NCBI GenBank assembly: GCA_027924645.1
Contig: BSBN01000334.1
Location: forward strand, 7,744,501-7,808,500
DNA length: 64,000 nucleotides
Source of the DNA: Cunninghamia lanceolata
Lineage: Eukaryota > Streptophyta > Pinopsida > Cupressales > Cupressaceae
Direction: 5' to 3'
Part shown: piece by piece, positions 24,402 through 34,858 of the stretch
How positions within the stretch are numbered: position 1 is the stretch's first letter
How the letters are laid out: the number at the start of each line of letters is the position of its first letter
Notes under the pieces: generated by a model
The model's input: only the letters and a program-made list of their open reading frames with translations
What the model was told of the DNA's origin: nothing
Database searches by the model: none
Translations under genes and position numbers: made by a program

Positions 24402-27112
24402 TGTTGAGAAATTCTTCACTCCATTTCAAAAAATTTAATGCATGACAATTTGATAAAGATCTGGTTCTTTTTGTGAGATTTTATTTCTATTATTCTTCAT
24501 AAAAGATGTGGATTCACTTTTAATGAGTCTTAGTCAAATTATAAAAATTGAGTCAATTAAGATTCTATGGAGAGTCAATTAAGTTTCATTATAAAGATTC
24601 ACGGAAAGATTTGATATAGACTCAATAAGATTTATAGAGGTGAACATGATGCATAGGCCACTATCATCATAGACAGGCCAAATAAATTAAAGGCACCATC
24701 TATAATTCTAAGTGAATGGCACAAAGAGGATTCTAAGATAGGCACTGTCTTATAATTGCACAAGCCATTCAACCTATCAAGGTAATTAGCAATCAATAAA
24801 ATATGAAGGATGTTAGTTTCAATGTGCAGCTTAAAAGATGATGCGACCATGACAAATGAAGAGTGACTTTATCCAAAATGAGACTCATCCATTCAAGATG
24901 ATGGTGCTTCAATGATCTACATGGGAACAAAAGCATGCTAAAGGAAACAAAACTTTAGCTCAACCTTATATACATCAAGGCAACATAAAGAATGTAAGGA
25001 TGCAACCATTTATAAGAAAGGCATCACATAAGGATATCAAATCAATCTTCTTATAGATTAAAGGCACAACAGATCCAAATAAATATGTCAAAGGTGTTGC
25101 TCTTTAAGAGATAAGGATCAGCCTTATAAACACAAATGCTAAGCCACGAAGAGAATGAAGGCATATTGTAAATGTCGTAAGAAGGAAATGAGGGAATTAT
25201 TTAAAAGGTAAGGCATTATAGTGTAAGAAAGGGCTCAATTTCTTGAGAGTGGCTATAGAAATATCACCAGCTGAGAATGAACGTGCAAGCCAAGGTTCAA
25301 GGCACGGTCCTTAGTATATATAACATAAGCATAAAGAATATAAGAGGATTGACCTCTAGAAAGAATGCAATGGTGTGGCTTGTGTTTCAAGGTGTAGAAC
25401 CAAATAGAGAAGGCAAGATTCAAGAAAAAGCTTGGCCATATAAATAAGGTGGATCTATGGATAAAAGGCACTGCTACAAGTCTTCAACATAGCTAGCATC
25501 TACAATTAAAACACAATCTATACAAGATGAAGGTTTAGTATATGAAAGCGTGGCCAAATGGTATAGCATGAAGCCACAAAAGTAAATGCTGGTAGTGTAG
25601 AAGAATGGTGTAGCATTAAATAGATGCACAAGTTTTAGAAGCAAAACATAAGTTATATGACAGGGGAAGGCACTGCCGTTCAAGATATGAGACGCAGGTC
25701 TTATGAATTAAAAGGTCCACTATCATTGATGATAAAATGGAGCATCATTCTGGAACCATAAATGGATAGCATTGGTCTTAGTAATTGGCAATCCATTATA
25801 GATCTAGGCACTGCCAATTAATAAAATTCATGTTGATAAAAGCTCGACCTAACTAAGACTAAGACTCATCAATACATTGTAGCCTCTAAGCATAGAAGTA
25901 TGGAGTTAGTGAACTCAGGCACAACACAACCACAGCCTCATCAATAAGGTGCAGTCCATAGTTTAAGAGGCATCAATAATGAAATCATGGCACATTAAGA
26001 AAATGGTGTAGTCATTTGTATCAACTTGGGTCCAACCACTGTTGAAATCAAAATTTAGACACATATATGAGGTGTAGGGTTTCAATCTCACATAGCCGTT
26101 TCAGTATATAAATAATCAGCCACCATCAAAAAGGTAGAACTCAAGAATGATTAAAGGCATCATCATATGAAGAAGGCATTACTGTAGATATAAAGACCTC
26201 ACGTTTCAAACAGAGGCATGCAGTCCATAATAATAAAATGAGTGGAAAATAGCTAAGATAGATGGCAGCCATTTTCAAATGAATAAAATGAATCCCCAGT
26301 ATAAAGAAAATAAGGTTTCAAATGCAACAAAGTAGGGATCATAGATGCTGAAGTAGATCAACGGTTTGCACATCAAAATGAAAGATAGCACCGCAGGATG
26401 CCACTTGTCCCTCCTACAGGAATTTTAGAGCAAAGGAGGAAAATTGTATCTCAAATGAGTGCAAGGCTACCACGTGGAGGCTACGGGTACCACGAGATGC
26501 ATTTGTTTTAATTTTTATCAAACTCATAAAGATAAAGAGCCACATGAATATCTAAGGAGCCTATGTTATTATTTTAATAATGTGTCTCTTATAATATGGT
26601 GGGTCCCTCTATTAAAGAAGCTAGTTTCAAATGTTAAAAGAGTCTCATTATCTTTTAAAAGGCTAGGGGTGAATATAAGATTTAACGAAAAAGTCTTTAT
26701 TAGATGTGAAGTTACATGTGGGTCCCTCCAGTTTAACAAAGAAATGCTTTATTAAATTATGTGACTTTTATGCCTCACATGACAGAAAAGCTACAACAAA
26801 GGAAAATAAAGCAATGCTTTATTATAATATATGAATCTATGCTTTATGGTGGATAAATGAAAATGATGCAACCCTAAGTTTCATGACAACTATTTTATTT
26901 CTTATGCAACCACAAAGAGGGGAGTGGGAAGTTTTTCACGCTGCAGGTAAAGAATGGAGGCAAGGATATTTTTCAGCCATGGAAGACTCAGTTCACAACC
27001 AGTTCAGTTGCCAGGGAAGTTATATGCTAGATTTTGGGGTAGATTTTGTGGGTTTCAGTTACAAAGATTTGTGGAGACAGTTGAAAAGATATATTCCTTT
27101 GCTTTTCTGGGT

Positions 27113-27119
27113 TATATAT
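27113..27119 (+). promoter_or_regulatory. Probable TATA box of Gypsy-G LTR promoter
   Basis: tatatat in gggttatatatcc is matched at 37558-37564 in the 3' LTR, and by ctataaata (minus strand, 59685-59692) at the same distance from the LTR end in the related LTR at 59142. It lies about 185 bp upstream of the conserved AATAAA. Confidence 0.5.
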
Positions 27120-27298
27120 CCATAAATTAGGAATAGAGAAAGGCAATAATACACAAACTCCTAGAGTTCCATAGATCAGAGATTTTTAGTAGTAGCAAAG
27201 ATATTTCTTTTTACCTCAATAGTTGCCTCTTCCATGAGGATTGTAACATTTACTTTGTGCAAGCTATTTTTTTGCCTCTGTAATTTGTGTTCAATTCA

Positions 27299-27304
27299 AA
27301 TAAA
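27299..27304 (+). promoter_or_regulatory. Polyadenylation signal of Gypsy-G LTR
   Basis: AATAAA within ttcaaataaagagag is conserved in the 3' LTR at 37744-37749. Confidence 0.55.
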
Positions 27305-27680
27305 GAGAGACAGTGTTTTGTGTAGCTATGAGTTTGTTTCTATTTCTTGCTTCTAGTTTCTATTTCTTTACCTCTAATAGATCTAATTTATTAAACTGGG
27401 TAATCAATCATGCAACTGCTCTTTGGTTTTCCAGTTAAATTATTTAGGGTTTAAGCATTGTGCAACTGGGTTAGTGTGAAATCTGGTGCATCGCCATAGG
27501 ATTAAGAGTTTTTTATTGTATCTATAACCTTGTTTCTTCTTCCCTTTCCAAAAACCCCATTTCAAAAAGGAAGATCTGACTTCTATAAAAACTGGAGGTT
27601 GTTTCAAGAGTTAGTCCCACATTCTTGAAGCTTCCCATGTTGGTGGTGGAACCCGCACAATTTTACCCATCAACAATTTT

Positions 27681-27698
27681 TGGCACACTCGGTGGGAC
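27681..27698 (+). promoter_or_regulatory. Gypsy-G primer-binding site
   Basis: tggcacactcggtgggac begins 5 bp after the LTR end. It resembles the tggcgcccaccgtgggg-type site of Tat-lineage gypsy elements (tRNA-Arg), with several mismatches. The relative at 59142 preserves tttttggcaca. The primer tRNA identity is an inference. Confidence 0.55.
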
Positions 27699-27954
27699 TA
27701 GAATGAAAGACTTGTGTCTTTGTTTTTATTGAATCTTTGCCCTGTATTTTGTGGTTTTGATGGAAAATCAAAAAACTATCTACTCATCGAAGCATGAGTT
27801 TTCCACCTGCTGACTCTACTGGTGAATCTTTCTCAGGTCTTTTCTTCTGCAAACCATGGCAGCCCTAGGTATTTATGTGCAGCTCAATATTCCTAGAAGA
27901 AATCTACATTTTCTAACTTGGGATTCAAGTCTGCTTGTTCTTTAGTAGCAGGGT

Positions 27955-29334
27955 CAAGTTCTTGACATAGCATGGAAGGCACTGCCTCATTTTCTTGGAG
28001 ATCGATATGTTTGTCCTATAGATCACATCAAAGATGTGGCAAATTTATGCACCATTCACAATACTACAGCTGAGAATCATGCCCTTATGTTGCTGGCATC
28101 TTCCCTCAAAGGAAAAGAAAAAGAATGGTACAGAAGTTTGCAGCCTGGTTCAATCACTATCCAGATGGGATCAGCTAGGAGGACATATCTACAATCAGTT
28201 TAAAGAGAGGACATATGGTAGCTCACTTACCCAGAATCTCATTACAATAAAAAGACATCCTGCAGAAAGCATGTGTGATTTCAATTCAAGATTTGATAAG
28301 GTATGGAAGAAATTCTCTGTTGATATTAGACCATCACCAGTTTTTACATTCTTGTATTATTTATAGGCTTTAAACCTAAAATATATGTCATGATACAAGC
28401 CCTAGGAGGTGAAACTCTTCCTCAGTCATATAATCTTGGTATTAGGGGTTGAAAATAACCTCATAGAGGCTGGTAAATTGTCTCCTCTACCTTTAACACT
28501 TTTGATGCCACATGCAAATTACCTGTCCCAGACTCCTTGTAGCCAAATGCATGTAGATTTTAATCCACCCACCCTCCCTATTGATTTGTCAAATCATGAG
28601 GAGATGAGTGTAGTAAAAGAATTTATAAAAACCCTCTCCCATGAGATCAATGAGCTAAAAGATCAAGCCATGTATAATGTCGATCCATACTTTGTGCCTC
28701 AATCCCTATATGAACAACATTATGCACATAACTAGAAGATGCCTAATTATCTTGAGAGTTATGCATTACAAACCTCTATAGCTGCTAATCAGCCCATAGA
28801 AGTCACAAATTAGGTTCTTTTCCATTTTGATATCAAAGAAAATTTGATCCTGAAAGATCAAGATACAAGCAAGGAAGTGACTCATGTTTATCTAGTGTGT
28901 TCTTATGATCATGAGCATCATGCATCTATGGCAGCATCTGACTCTAAAACTCATTTAACTGATGAAAGAGATTTAAAAGTTGCTTATGAATTGACTCTTC
29001 TAGAAGGTAAAAAGTACTTTGGAAGGGGTTTTGAAGATGAAAAGTACTAGGTTAAAATTGATGCACGGTCTATACCTCATCTCAAAGAAGAAGATGTAAA
29101 GGAAATTATAGAGTCTACAAAGAATGAGTGTCTTTATTCTAGTCATGAGTTTTCACATCTCGAAGGACATAGCACAGAGATACATGAGCAACATTTGGAG
29201 CAAGATGAGGATTTATTCTCACTTTTGCAACAAGGGTATCAGCTACTGGATGGAGAAGAACCCACCATTAAGAAAGTGCATGGTTCATTTGTAAGGCCTG
29301 TTGAAGGTGATCATGGAGAAAATTTTGAAATATA
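27955..29334 (+). pseudogene. gag: Gypsy-G gag, first part (before Gypsy-H)
   Basis: The frame from 27970 reads AWKALPHFLGDRYVCPIDHI and then LASSLKGKEKEWYRSLQPG (28090-28146), the conserved core of Retrotrans_gag. After a frameshift near 28160 it continues WDQLGGHIYNQFKERT and MCDFNSRFDKVWKKF up to 28366, then further frames with stops. The C-terminal part (about 28560-29334) is acidic and has no visible zinc knuckle or protease motif. Gag would form the particle. The frame is cut at 29334 by Gypsy-H and resumes at 33874. Confidence 0.8.
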
Positions 29335-29339
29335 GGTAG

Positions 29340-30551
29340 TGATGCGGGGGCATCCAAGGGGCCACTTTGGAAAAGAGACCCAGGAAGGGTATGGAGCGAT
29401 GATCATAGAAATGTAGGGGTAAAATGTCCTAAGGGGCCTGATAAGGACCCTAGGACCAAAATGAATGTAATAAACACCTAGGTAGTTTAATTTTCTTTTG
29501 TGGTTCATTTTGGTGTGATGTGTTTCCTAAGGTCCAAGTGACCAAGAATGTGATTAGCTGGCAAGAACCAGGATGTAACTATGAGGTGAGCGGTTGCAGA
29601 ACAGTTGGCATTCCCACCACTGCACCTGCCACCCATGGAGTGTATGTTTTAAGTGTCTTTTGTGATTAGACGGATAGAGGTGTGTATGTGGAGTAATAAT
29701 CAAATTTTAGATTAAAGAAATAAGAATTTCCTTTTTCATAGTGAGTTTTTCTTCTAGTTCTGTAATCCTGTGTATATCTTCTGGCTGGCATCAAAGTAGA
29801 CATTTTCCATTTTTGTTTTTGAGTGTAACTATGCCTGAACGGACCCATCCATGGATGTAAGAGTCTGGTTCTCATGGAGCGGTCTGCAGTAACCTGTACC
29901 ATATTGGACTAACCCTAACTATGTAGAGCGGATATGAAACTGTGAGGTGATCACCAGATGGAATATGGACTTTGAGCCACGAGGAGAGATTGGTATAGAA
30001 TAGAGTCGAGGAGGGAACTGTGCAAAAGATTTTCGTGTTGCAGGCGAGCATCAGACTATCGGCGAAATTGAGTGGGGAGGAGAATGTGTATCGGTGTAAG
30101 TATCGACATCAGTGGAAAGGAGTGAAGTCCTGTTGAAGACAACTATCTGGCTGATGGGTTAGGGATCATCGGTGTGAGTACAGTCATCAGCCTAAGGAAA
30201 TTGTAGTGGGCCGATGGAGAAGGTATCGCCGATCAGGGCGATTGTTGTGAGTTGTTTCAGATGAAGGATATCAGTGTAAGAAACACCGTGGGTTCAAGCG
30301 AATGGTTCAAGCGAATGGTTTAAGTAAACAGTTCAAGTGAACGGTTCAAGCAAATGGTTCAAGCAAACAGTTCAAGCAAATGGTTCAAGAGTTCAAAAGA
30401 TACAAATAGTTCGTAAGTTCAATGAGTTTAAGAATTCGATGGTACGAAACTAACAAGTTCAGTGGGTTCAACCAAGAAGTTAAAGGGTTTGAGAGGTTCA
30501 ATAATTAGAAGATTTGTTCATTTTGTCTGCTTCACTGCGTCCTCCACATCA
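29340..30551 (+). repeat. Gypsy-H 5' LTR
   Basis: It begins TGATGCGGGGGC and ends cctccacatca, followed at once by the primer site. It contains a 13-bp minisatellite at 30291-30390 with seven full units. Confidence 0.93.
30291..30390 (+). repeat. 13-bp minisatellite in Gypsy-H 5' LTR
   Basis: Seven full units of the type ggttcaagcgaat (variants ggtttaagtaaac, agttcaagtgaac, ggttcaagcaaat) start at 30291, followed by a partial ggttcaaga. Confidence 0.92.
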
Positions 30552-30554
30552 AAT

Positions 30555-30566
30555 TGGTATCAGAGC
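30555..30566 (+). promoter_or_regulatory. Gypsy-H primer-binding site
   Basis: tggtatcagagc is a perfect initiator tRNA-Met site, 3 bp after the LTR end. Confidence 0.9.
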
Positions 30567-30642
30567 CAGCAAAAGATCTGGGTAAAGTATTGTGTATCTG
30601 AGGGAGAAAAGGGATCTAGTGGAAAGATTCAAAGTTGTCAAG

Positions 30643-32319
30643 ATGCCGCCAAAGGATAAGATGGCTAAGGCAAATGAAGAATTGAAAGAAGCATTGGAGG
30701 CAAGAGAAAGATAACTGAGAGAGAGAAGAGCACAGGATGCTATAAGAGAAAGAGAGCTAAGACAGGTGAGAAGGGAGAATGCTACAATCTTGGCCAGATT
30801 GGAAGTATTGGAAAAGAAAAGAGAGGAACAAGATGATGAGGAAGATGAAGAAAAATATGAGGAGACAGAAGAGAAAGCTCCTAGGGATGAATTCGATCCT
30901 GAAGAAAAGAAACTTCTAAGATTATTTAAAGCAGTTTAGGGTGGTGGAACAAAAGAAACTATGGAGTTGCCTATCTATCAGGGAAAGATGGATAGTGAGG
31001 AAGTCTTAGGGTGGATAGATGCCCTTGAAAATTTCTTTGAATATGAAGAAATCAGTGATGAGAGAAAGGTGAAATTTTCAAAGATGAAGATGAGAGGGAC
31101 AACACTTACCCAGTGGAGTAGTGTGCAGACAGAAAGAGTGGCTAGAGGTGTAACAAAAATCACTTCTTGGAATAAGATGAAGGACATGATGAAGACTCAG
31201 TTTCTTCCATCTGATTATACCATTCAGACAAAGAGAATGAGACATAATTTGAGGCAGAAGGACATGGATGTGATGTCCTATACTGAGCAATTCCATAAGC
31301 TTAGTATTAGAGGTGGAGTGGAAGATGAGGATGAGAAAGTAGCAAGATACCTTAATGGGCTTAGGTATAACTTGCAGGATGAGATTGGTCTGAGTATACC
31401 AAAAACACTTGGTGAATGTTTTCAGTTGGCCACAAGGGCTGAAGAAAGGGTGAAGAGGAAGCAAGAGAGACAAGGATCTGGTAGAGGATCTAGGAGTAGG
31501 GGCAAGCCTACTAATGAGGAACAAAACAACAATGAGAAAGGCAAGGAGTCCACTACAGAATAGAGAGGTGGATACAGAGGTGGAGGTAGATTTGGATCAG
31601 GTAGAGGTGCATTCACTGGTAGGTGTTATACTTGCAATGAAGTTGGGCACACAACTTTAAATTGTCCAAAATGGAAGGATGTTGAAAAGGGAAAAGATAA
31701 AAGACTTCATTTGACACAGGAAGAGGAAAAGAAAGAAGACAAGGCACCAGAAGTAGCTCTTGATTCAGAAACAGGAGAGTGCCTCATGCTGGACAAAGTG
31801 CAGCTAGCACCACAAGTATCTATTTTTAGAACAAATTGTTTAAGCCATGGCAAATTATGTAAGATGATCATAGATTTAGGTGCACATGATAACTTAGTTT
31901 CCTGGGAGATGGTAAACAAATTGGGATTGCAAACATTTGAGCATCCAAATCCTTACAATGCTACTTGGGTAAGCCAAGGACAAAAAGTTAAGGTTAGTAA
32001 GAAGGCATATGTTGATTTCTCAATTGGTCCATACCATAAGTCTATTTTATGTGATGTTATTCAAATGACATGTGGGCATATAATTTTGGGTAGACCATGG
32101 CAATATTTAAGGAGAACAATTCATGATGGATATACAAATAGTTATTTGGTGCATAAAGATGGTATGAAGTATAGGTTAAAACCTCTATCTTGTGAAGACA
32201 AGAGGGACCATATTGTTATCTGTTTTGGGGAAAAAGTACAGCTAAATGTACAAGTTAATGCTAGTTGGAAGCAACATGAACGGTTGCAGGGGAAGGTGGA
32301 TGATAGTCCTAAGGAATAG
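30643..32319 (+). pseudogene. gag: Gypsy-H Gag-protease, nonsense-interrupted single frame
   Basis: Starting at ATG 30643 (MPPKDKMAKANEELKE), 558 codons lie in one frame with stops only at 30712 (TAA), 30937 (TAG) and 31561 (TAG). Order: charged coiled coil (codons 1-95); Retrotrans_gag domain about codons 107-275 (MELPIYQGKMDSEEVLGWID to LGECFQLATRAEERVKRK); Gly/Arg-rich linker; zinc knuckle CYTCNEVGHTTLNC near 31624-31665; aspartic protease with catalytic triad D-L-G instead of D-S/T-G (MIIDLGAHDNLVS, from 31864) and the flap-side IILGRPW near 32080. The same frame continues past the 32317 TAG to the 3' LTR with further TAG stops. Gag and protease of a gypsy element; no RT follows. Confidence 0.9.
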
Positions 32320-32669
32320 CAAGTTCAGGACTTGAGTTGCATCAAGCTTGGGGACATTGATTGTCCTATAGAGAGGCAGGAGAAGGAGGCCAAATAGGAA
32401 CCATTGCAAAAAGAAACAAATTAGAAATTTCTAGTGAACAGGGTAGGAGAACTTCAGCAGTAGAGTCCTCGGAGAGGACAATAGAATGTGTTTTGTAACA
32501 CCAATACTGGTTGGAAGAGATATGCAGGTTGGAGAAAAAGGAGGCGGATAACTCTAGGTGAGTTCATGTTCCCTGTCACATAGCAGAGGAATTTTTCCAA
32601 TAGTTTTCAGACTGGCTGGAATGGAGCACCCAACTCTTGGGACAAGAGTTTCCTTTATTCCAGGGAGTA
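32320..32669 (+). other. Gypsy-H 3' interior
   Basis: This is a continuation of the gag-protease frame, interrupted by TAG codons at 32392, 32422, 32461, 32482 and 32581, and then open into the LTR. It may be the C-terminal tail of a pol polyprotein whose middle was deleted. A weak purine tract cagggagta abuts the 3' LTR. Confidence 0.6.
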
Positions 32670-33868
32670 TGATGCGGGAGCATCCAAGGGGCCACTTTGG
32701 AAAAGAGACCTAGGAAGGGTATGGAGAGATGATCATAGAAATGTAGGGGTAAAATGTCCTAAGGGGCTTGATAAGGACCCTAGGACCAAAATGAATGTAA
32801 TAAACACCTAGGTAGTTTAATTTTGTTTTGTAGTTCATTTTGGTGTGATGTGTTTCCTAAGGTCCAAGCAACCAAGAATGTGATTAGCTGGCAAGAACTA
32901 GGATGTAACTGTGAGGTGAGTAGTTGCAGAATGGTTGGCATTCCCACCGCTGCACCTGCCACCCATGGAGTGTATGTTTTAAGTGTCTTTTGTGATTAGA
33001 CGGATAGAGGTGTGTATGTGGAGTAACAATCGGATTTCAGATTAAAGAAATAAGAATTTCCTTTTTGACAGTGAGTTTTTCTTCTAGTTCTGTAATCCTA
33101 TGTATATCTTCTAACTGGCATCAAAGTAGACATTTCCCATTTTTGTTTTTGAGTGTAACTATGCCTGAATGGACCCATCCATGGATGTAAGAGTCTGGTT
33201 CTCATGGAGTGGTCTGCAGTAACCTGTACCATATTGGACTAACCCTAACTGTGGAGAGGGGATATGAAACTGTGAGGTGATCACTAGATGGAATATGGAC
33301 TTTGAGCCATGAGGAGAGATTGGTACAGAATGGAGTCAAGGAGGGAACTGTGCAGAAGATTTTCATGTTACAGGGGAGCATCCAACTATCAGCGAAATTG
33401 AGTGGGGAGGAGAACATGTATCGGTGTAAGTATCAACATCGGTGGAAAGGAGTGAAGTCCTACCAAAGACAACTATCTAGCTGACGGGTCAGGGATCATC
33501 GATGTGAGTACAGTCATCGGCCTGAGGAAATTGTAGTGGGCCGACGGAGAAGGTATCACCGATTGGGGCAAGTGTTGTGAGTCGTTGCCGATGAAGGATA
33601 TCGGTGTAAGAAACATCGTGGGTTCAAGCGAATGGTTCAAGTGAACGGTTCCAACGAACGGTTCAAGTGAACGGTTCAAGCGAATGGTTCAAGCGAATGG
33701 TTCAAGAGTTCAAAAGATACAAATAGTTCATAAGTTCAATGAGTTTAAGAATTCGATGGTTCGAAACTAACAAGTTTAGTGGGTTCAACCGAGAAGTTAA
33801 AGGGTTCGAGAGGTTCAATAATTAGAAGATTTGTTCATTTTGTCCGCTTCGCTGTGTCCTCCGCATCA
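32670..33868 (+). repeat. Gypsy-H 3' LTR
   Basis: It begins TGATGCGGGAGC and ends tcctccgcatca. The minisatellite at 33621-33707 has six full 13-bp units, one fewer than the 5' LTR. Together with the 13-bp total length difference, this indicates a single unit gain or loss. Confidence 0.93.
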
Positions 33869-33873
33869 GGTAG

Positions 33874-34435
33874 ATGCAAGAGTTGATTTGTTTTCTACTT
33901 TTGATAATGCTTATTCTCTTTTTCTTAATAAACAATCATAGCTACAAAATGACGAGATCCAAATAGACATTTGCAAAATTCAAGAGTCATACACTAAGTC
34001 ACATTATAGACCCTTCTTCTTGTAAGAAGGAATCCCAATTAGATTCAAGGTTGATAATGGAAGCTCTATCACATGCACACATGATTTTGATGCTATCACA
34101 AGTCATCATTCAATTGCAGAGTCTACAAAAGAGGTCATTGATGGAGTCTTGTTAACAAGATCCTTCAAATGCAAGCAGAGAAGTGAGATTCAACACTTGG
34201 TTTTCTTTTTGCACCCTCCACTGAAGTATGAGTAGCATGTTGATCAGCCTTATTGGTATTTTTGTGCAAAGGATGAGCCTCCAGAATGCACGAAGGCAAG
34301 ACGGTATAGGTTCCTGATATTTTTCTTCATGCATTTCATTTGGTATATCATCAATTCAATGTGGACTCATTGGAGAAGCATTATCAGACATGGCAGCTAC
34401 TTTGTTGTCCCAATTAATGGGCACATTCCTATATG
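33874..34435 (+). pseudogene. gag: Gypsy-G gag, second part (after Gypsy-H)
   Basis: The frame interrupted at 29334 picks up directly after the target duplication (DARVDLFSTFDNAYSLFLNK) and runs with stops to about 34435. It has no zinc knuckle, protease or RT motif, so I read it as the tail of Gag or an unassigned C-terminal region. Confidence 0.6.
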
Positions 34436-34858
34436 TTCAATATATTAGTAATAGAATAAGCTACAACAGTAGCAATAGTTTTCAGATTCAGTTGCTTTGT
34501 TTTCAATAAGTTTCAGTTGCTGCTATGAAGGATGTATGGTTAGTTCCTATGGTACAGTTTAATGTGTCAATTTCAAACGTTCAACCATGTCTCAGATTTA
34601 GTGGCTAGTTTCAGTTGGTTTCAATTATGGAATTGTTTAAATTAGTAGTACTTCAGTTTTAGCTTCATGTATCTTCAGGGCAAGTTATATCAGTTTTTCT
34701 TGCATAAAGTGTTGGCTTCATATATGTCTTCTATGAGCTAGTGCTTTTTGTTTGAATATTTGACTCTATAGGCCCAATGGACAAGGCCCCAGTTTGCGAA
34801 ACTAGATATTCTAGGATTCAAGTGAGTGGGCTCACTTTCCCAACTAGTTGCTAAGAAA
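34436..34858 (+). other. Gypsy-G 3' interior, non-coding
   Basis: No frame is visible. The phrase tttcagttg(c/g)t recurs several times between 34490 and 34650. The sequence next to the LTR (gctaagaaa) is only weakly purine-rich, so the polypurine tract is decayed or atypical. Confidence 0.55.

Larger units (their letters stand above)
24402..27675 (+). repeat. Gypsy-G 5' LTR
   Basis: The 3274-bp LTR has an extended U3 (about 24640-26400) built from degenerate phrases containing aaggcac, ataaggtg and catcaat, which look like an old diverged tandem array. TATA-like tatatat at 27113-27119 and AATAAA at 27299-27304 are conserved in the 3' LTR. They predict a transcript start near 27145, an R region of under 200 bp and a U5 of about 350 bp. 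Confidence 0.85.
29340..33868 (+). mobile_element. Gypsy-H: young gypsy-type element with gag-protease only
   Basis: LTRs at 29340-30551 (1212 bp) and 32670-33868 (1199 bp) begin TGATGCGG; the right one ends CCGCATCA, an 8-bp perfect inverted terminal repeat. Perfect 5-bp target duplication ggtag lies at 29335-29339 and 33869-33873, inside Gypsy-G gag. A tRNA-Met primer site follows the left LTR. The 2.1-kb interior holds Gag and protease in one frame; RT, RNase H and integrase are absent. LTRs differ by about 3% in the first 175 bp, making this the youngest nested layer. Confidence 0.93.

Noticed and set aside
26105..26114. TATATAAATA as the Gypsy-G promoter
   Set aside because: It is present in both LTRs but lies 1.2 kb upstream of the conserved poly(A) signal; the TATA at 27113 fits the R region and the related LTR at 59142 better.
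31078..31524. 148-codon minus-strand ORF
   Set aside because: It lies antisense to the Gypsy-H Gag frame, which has clear Gag and zinc-knuckle motifs; it is a shadow.
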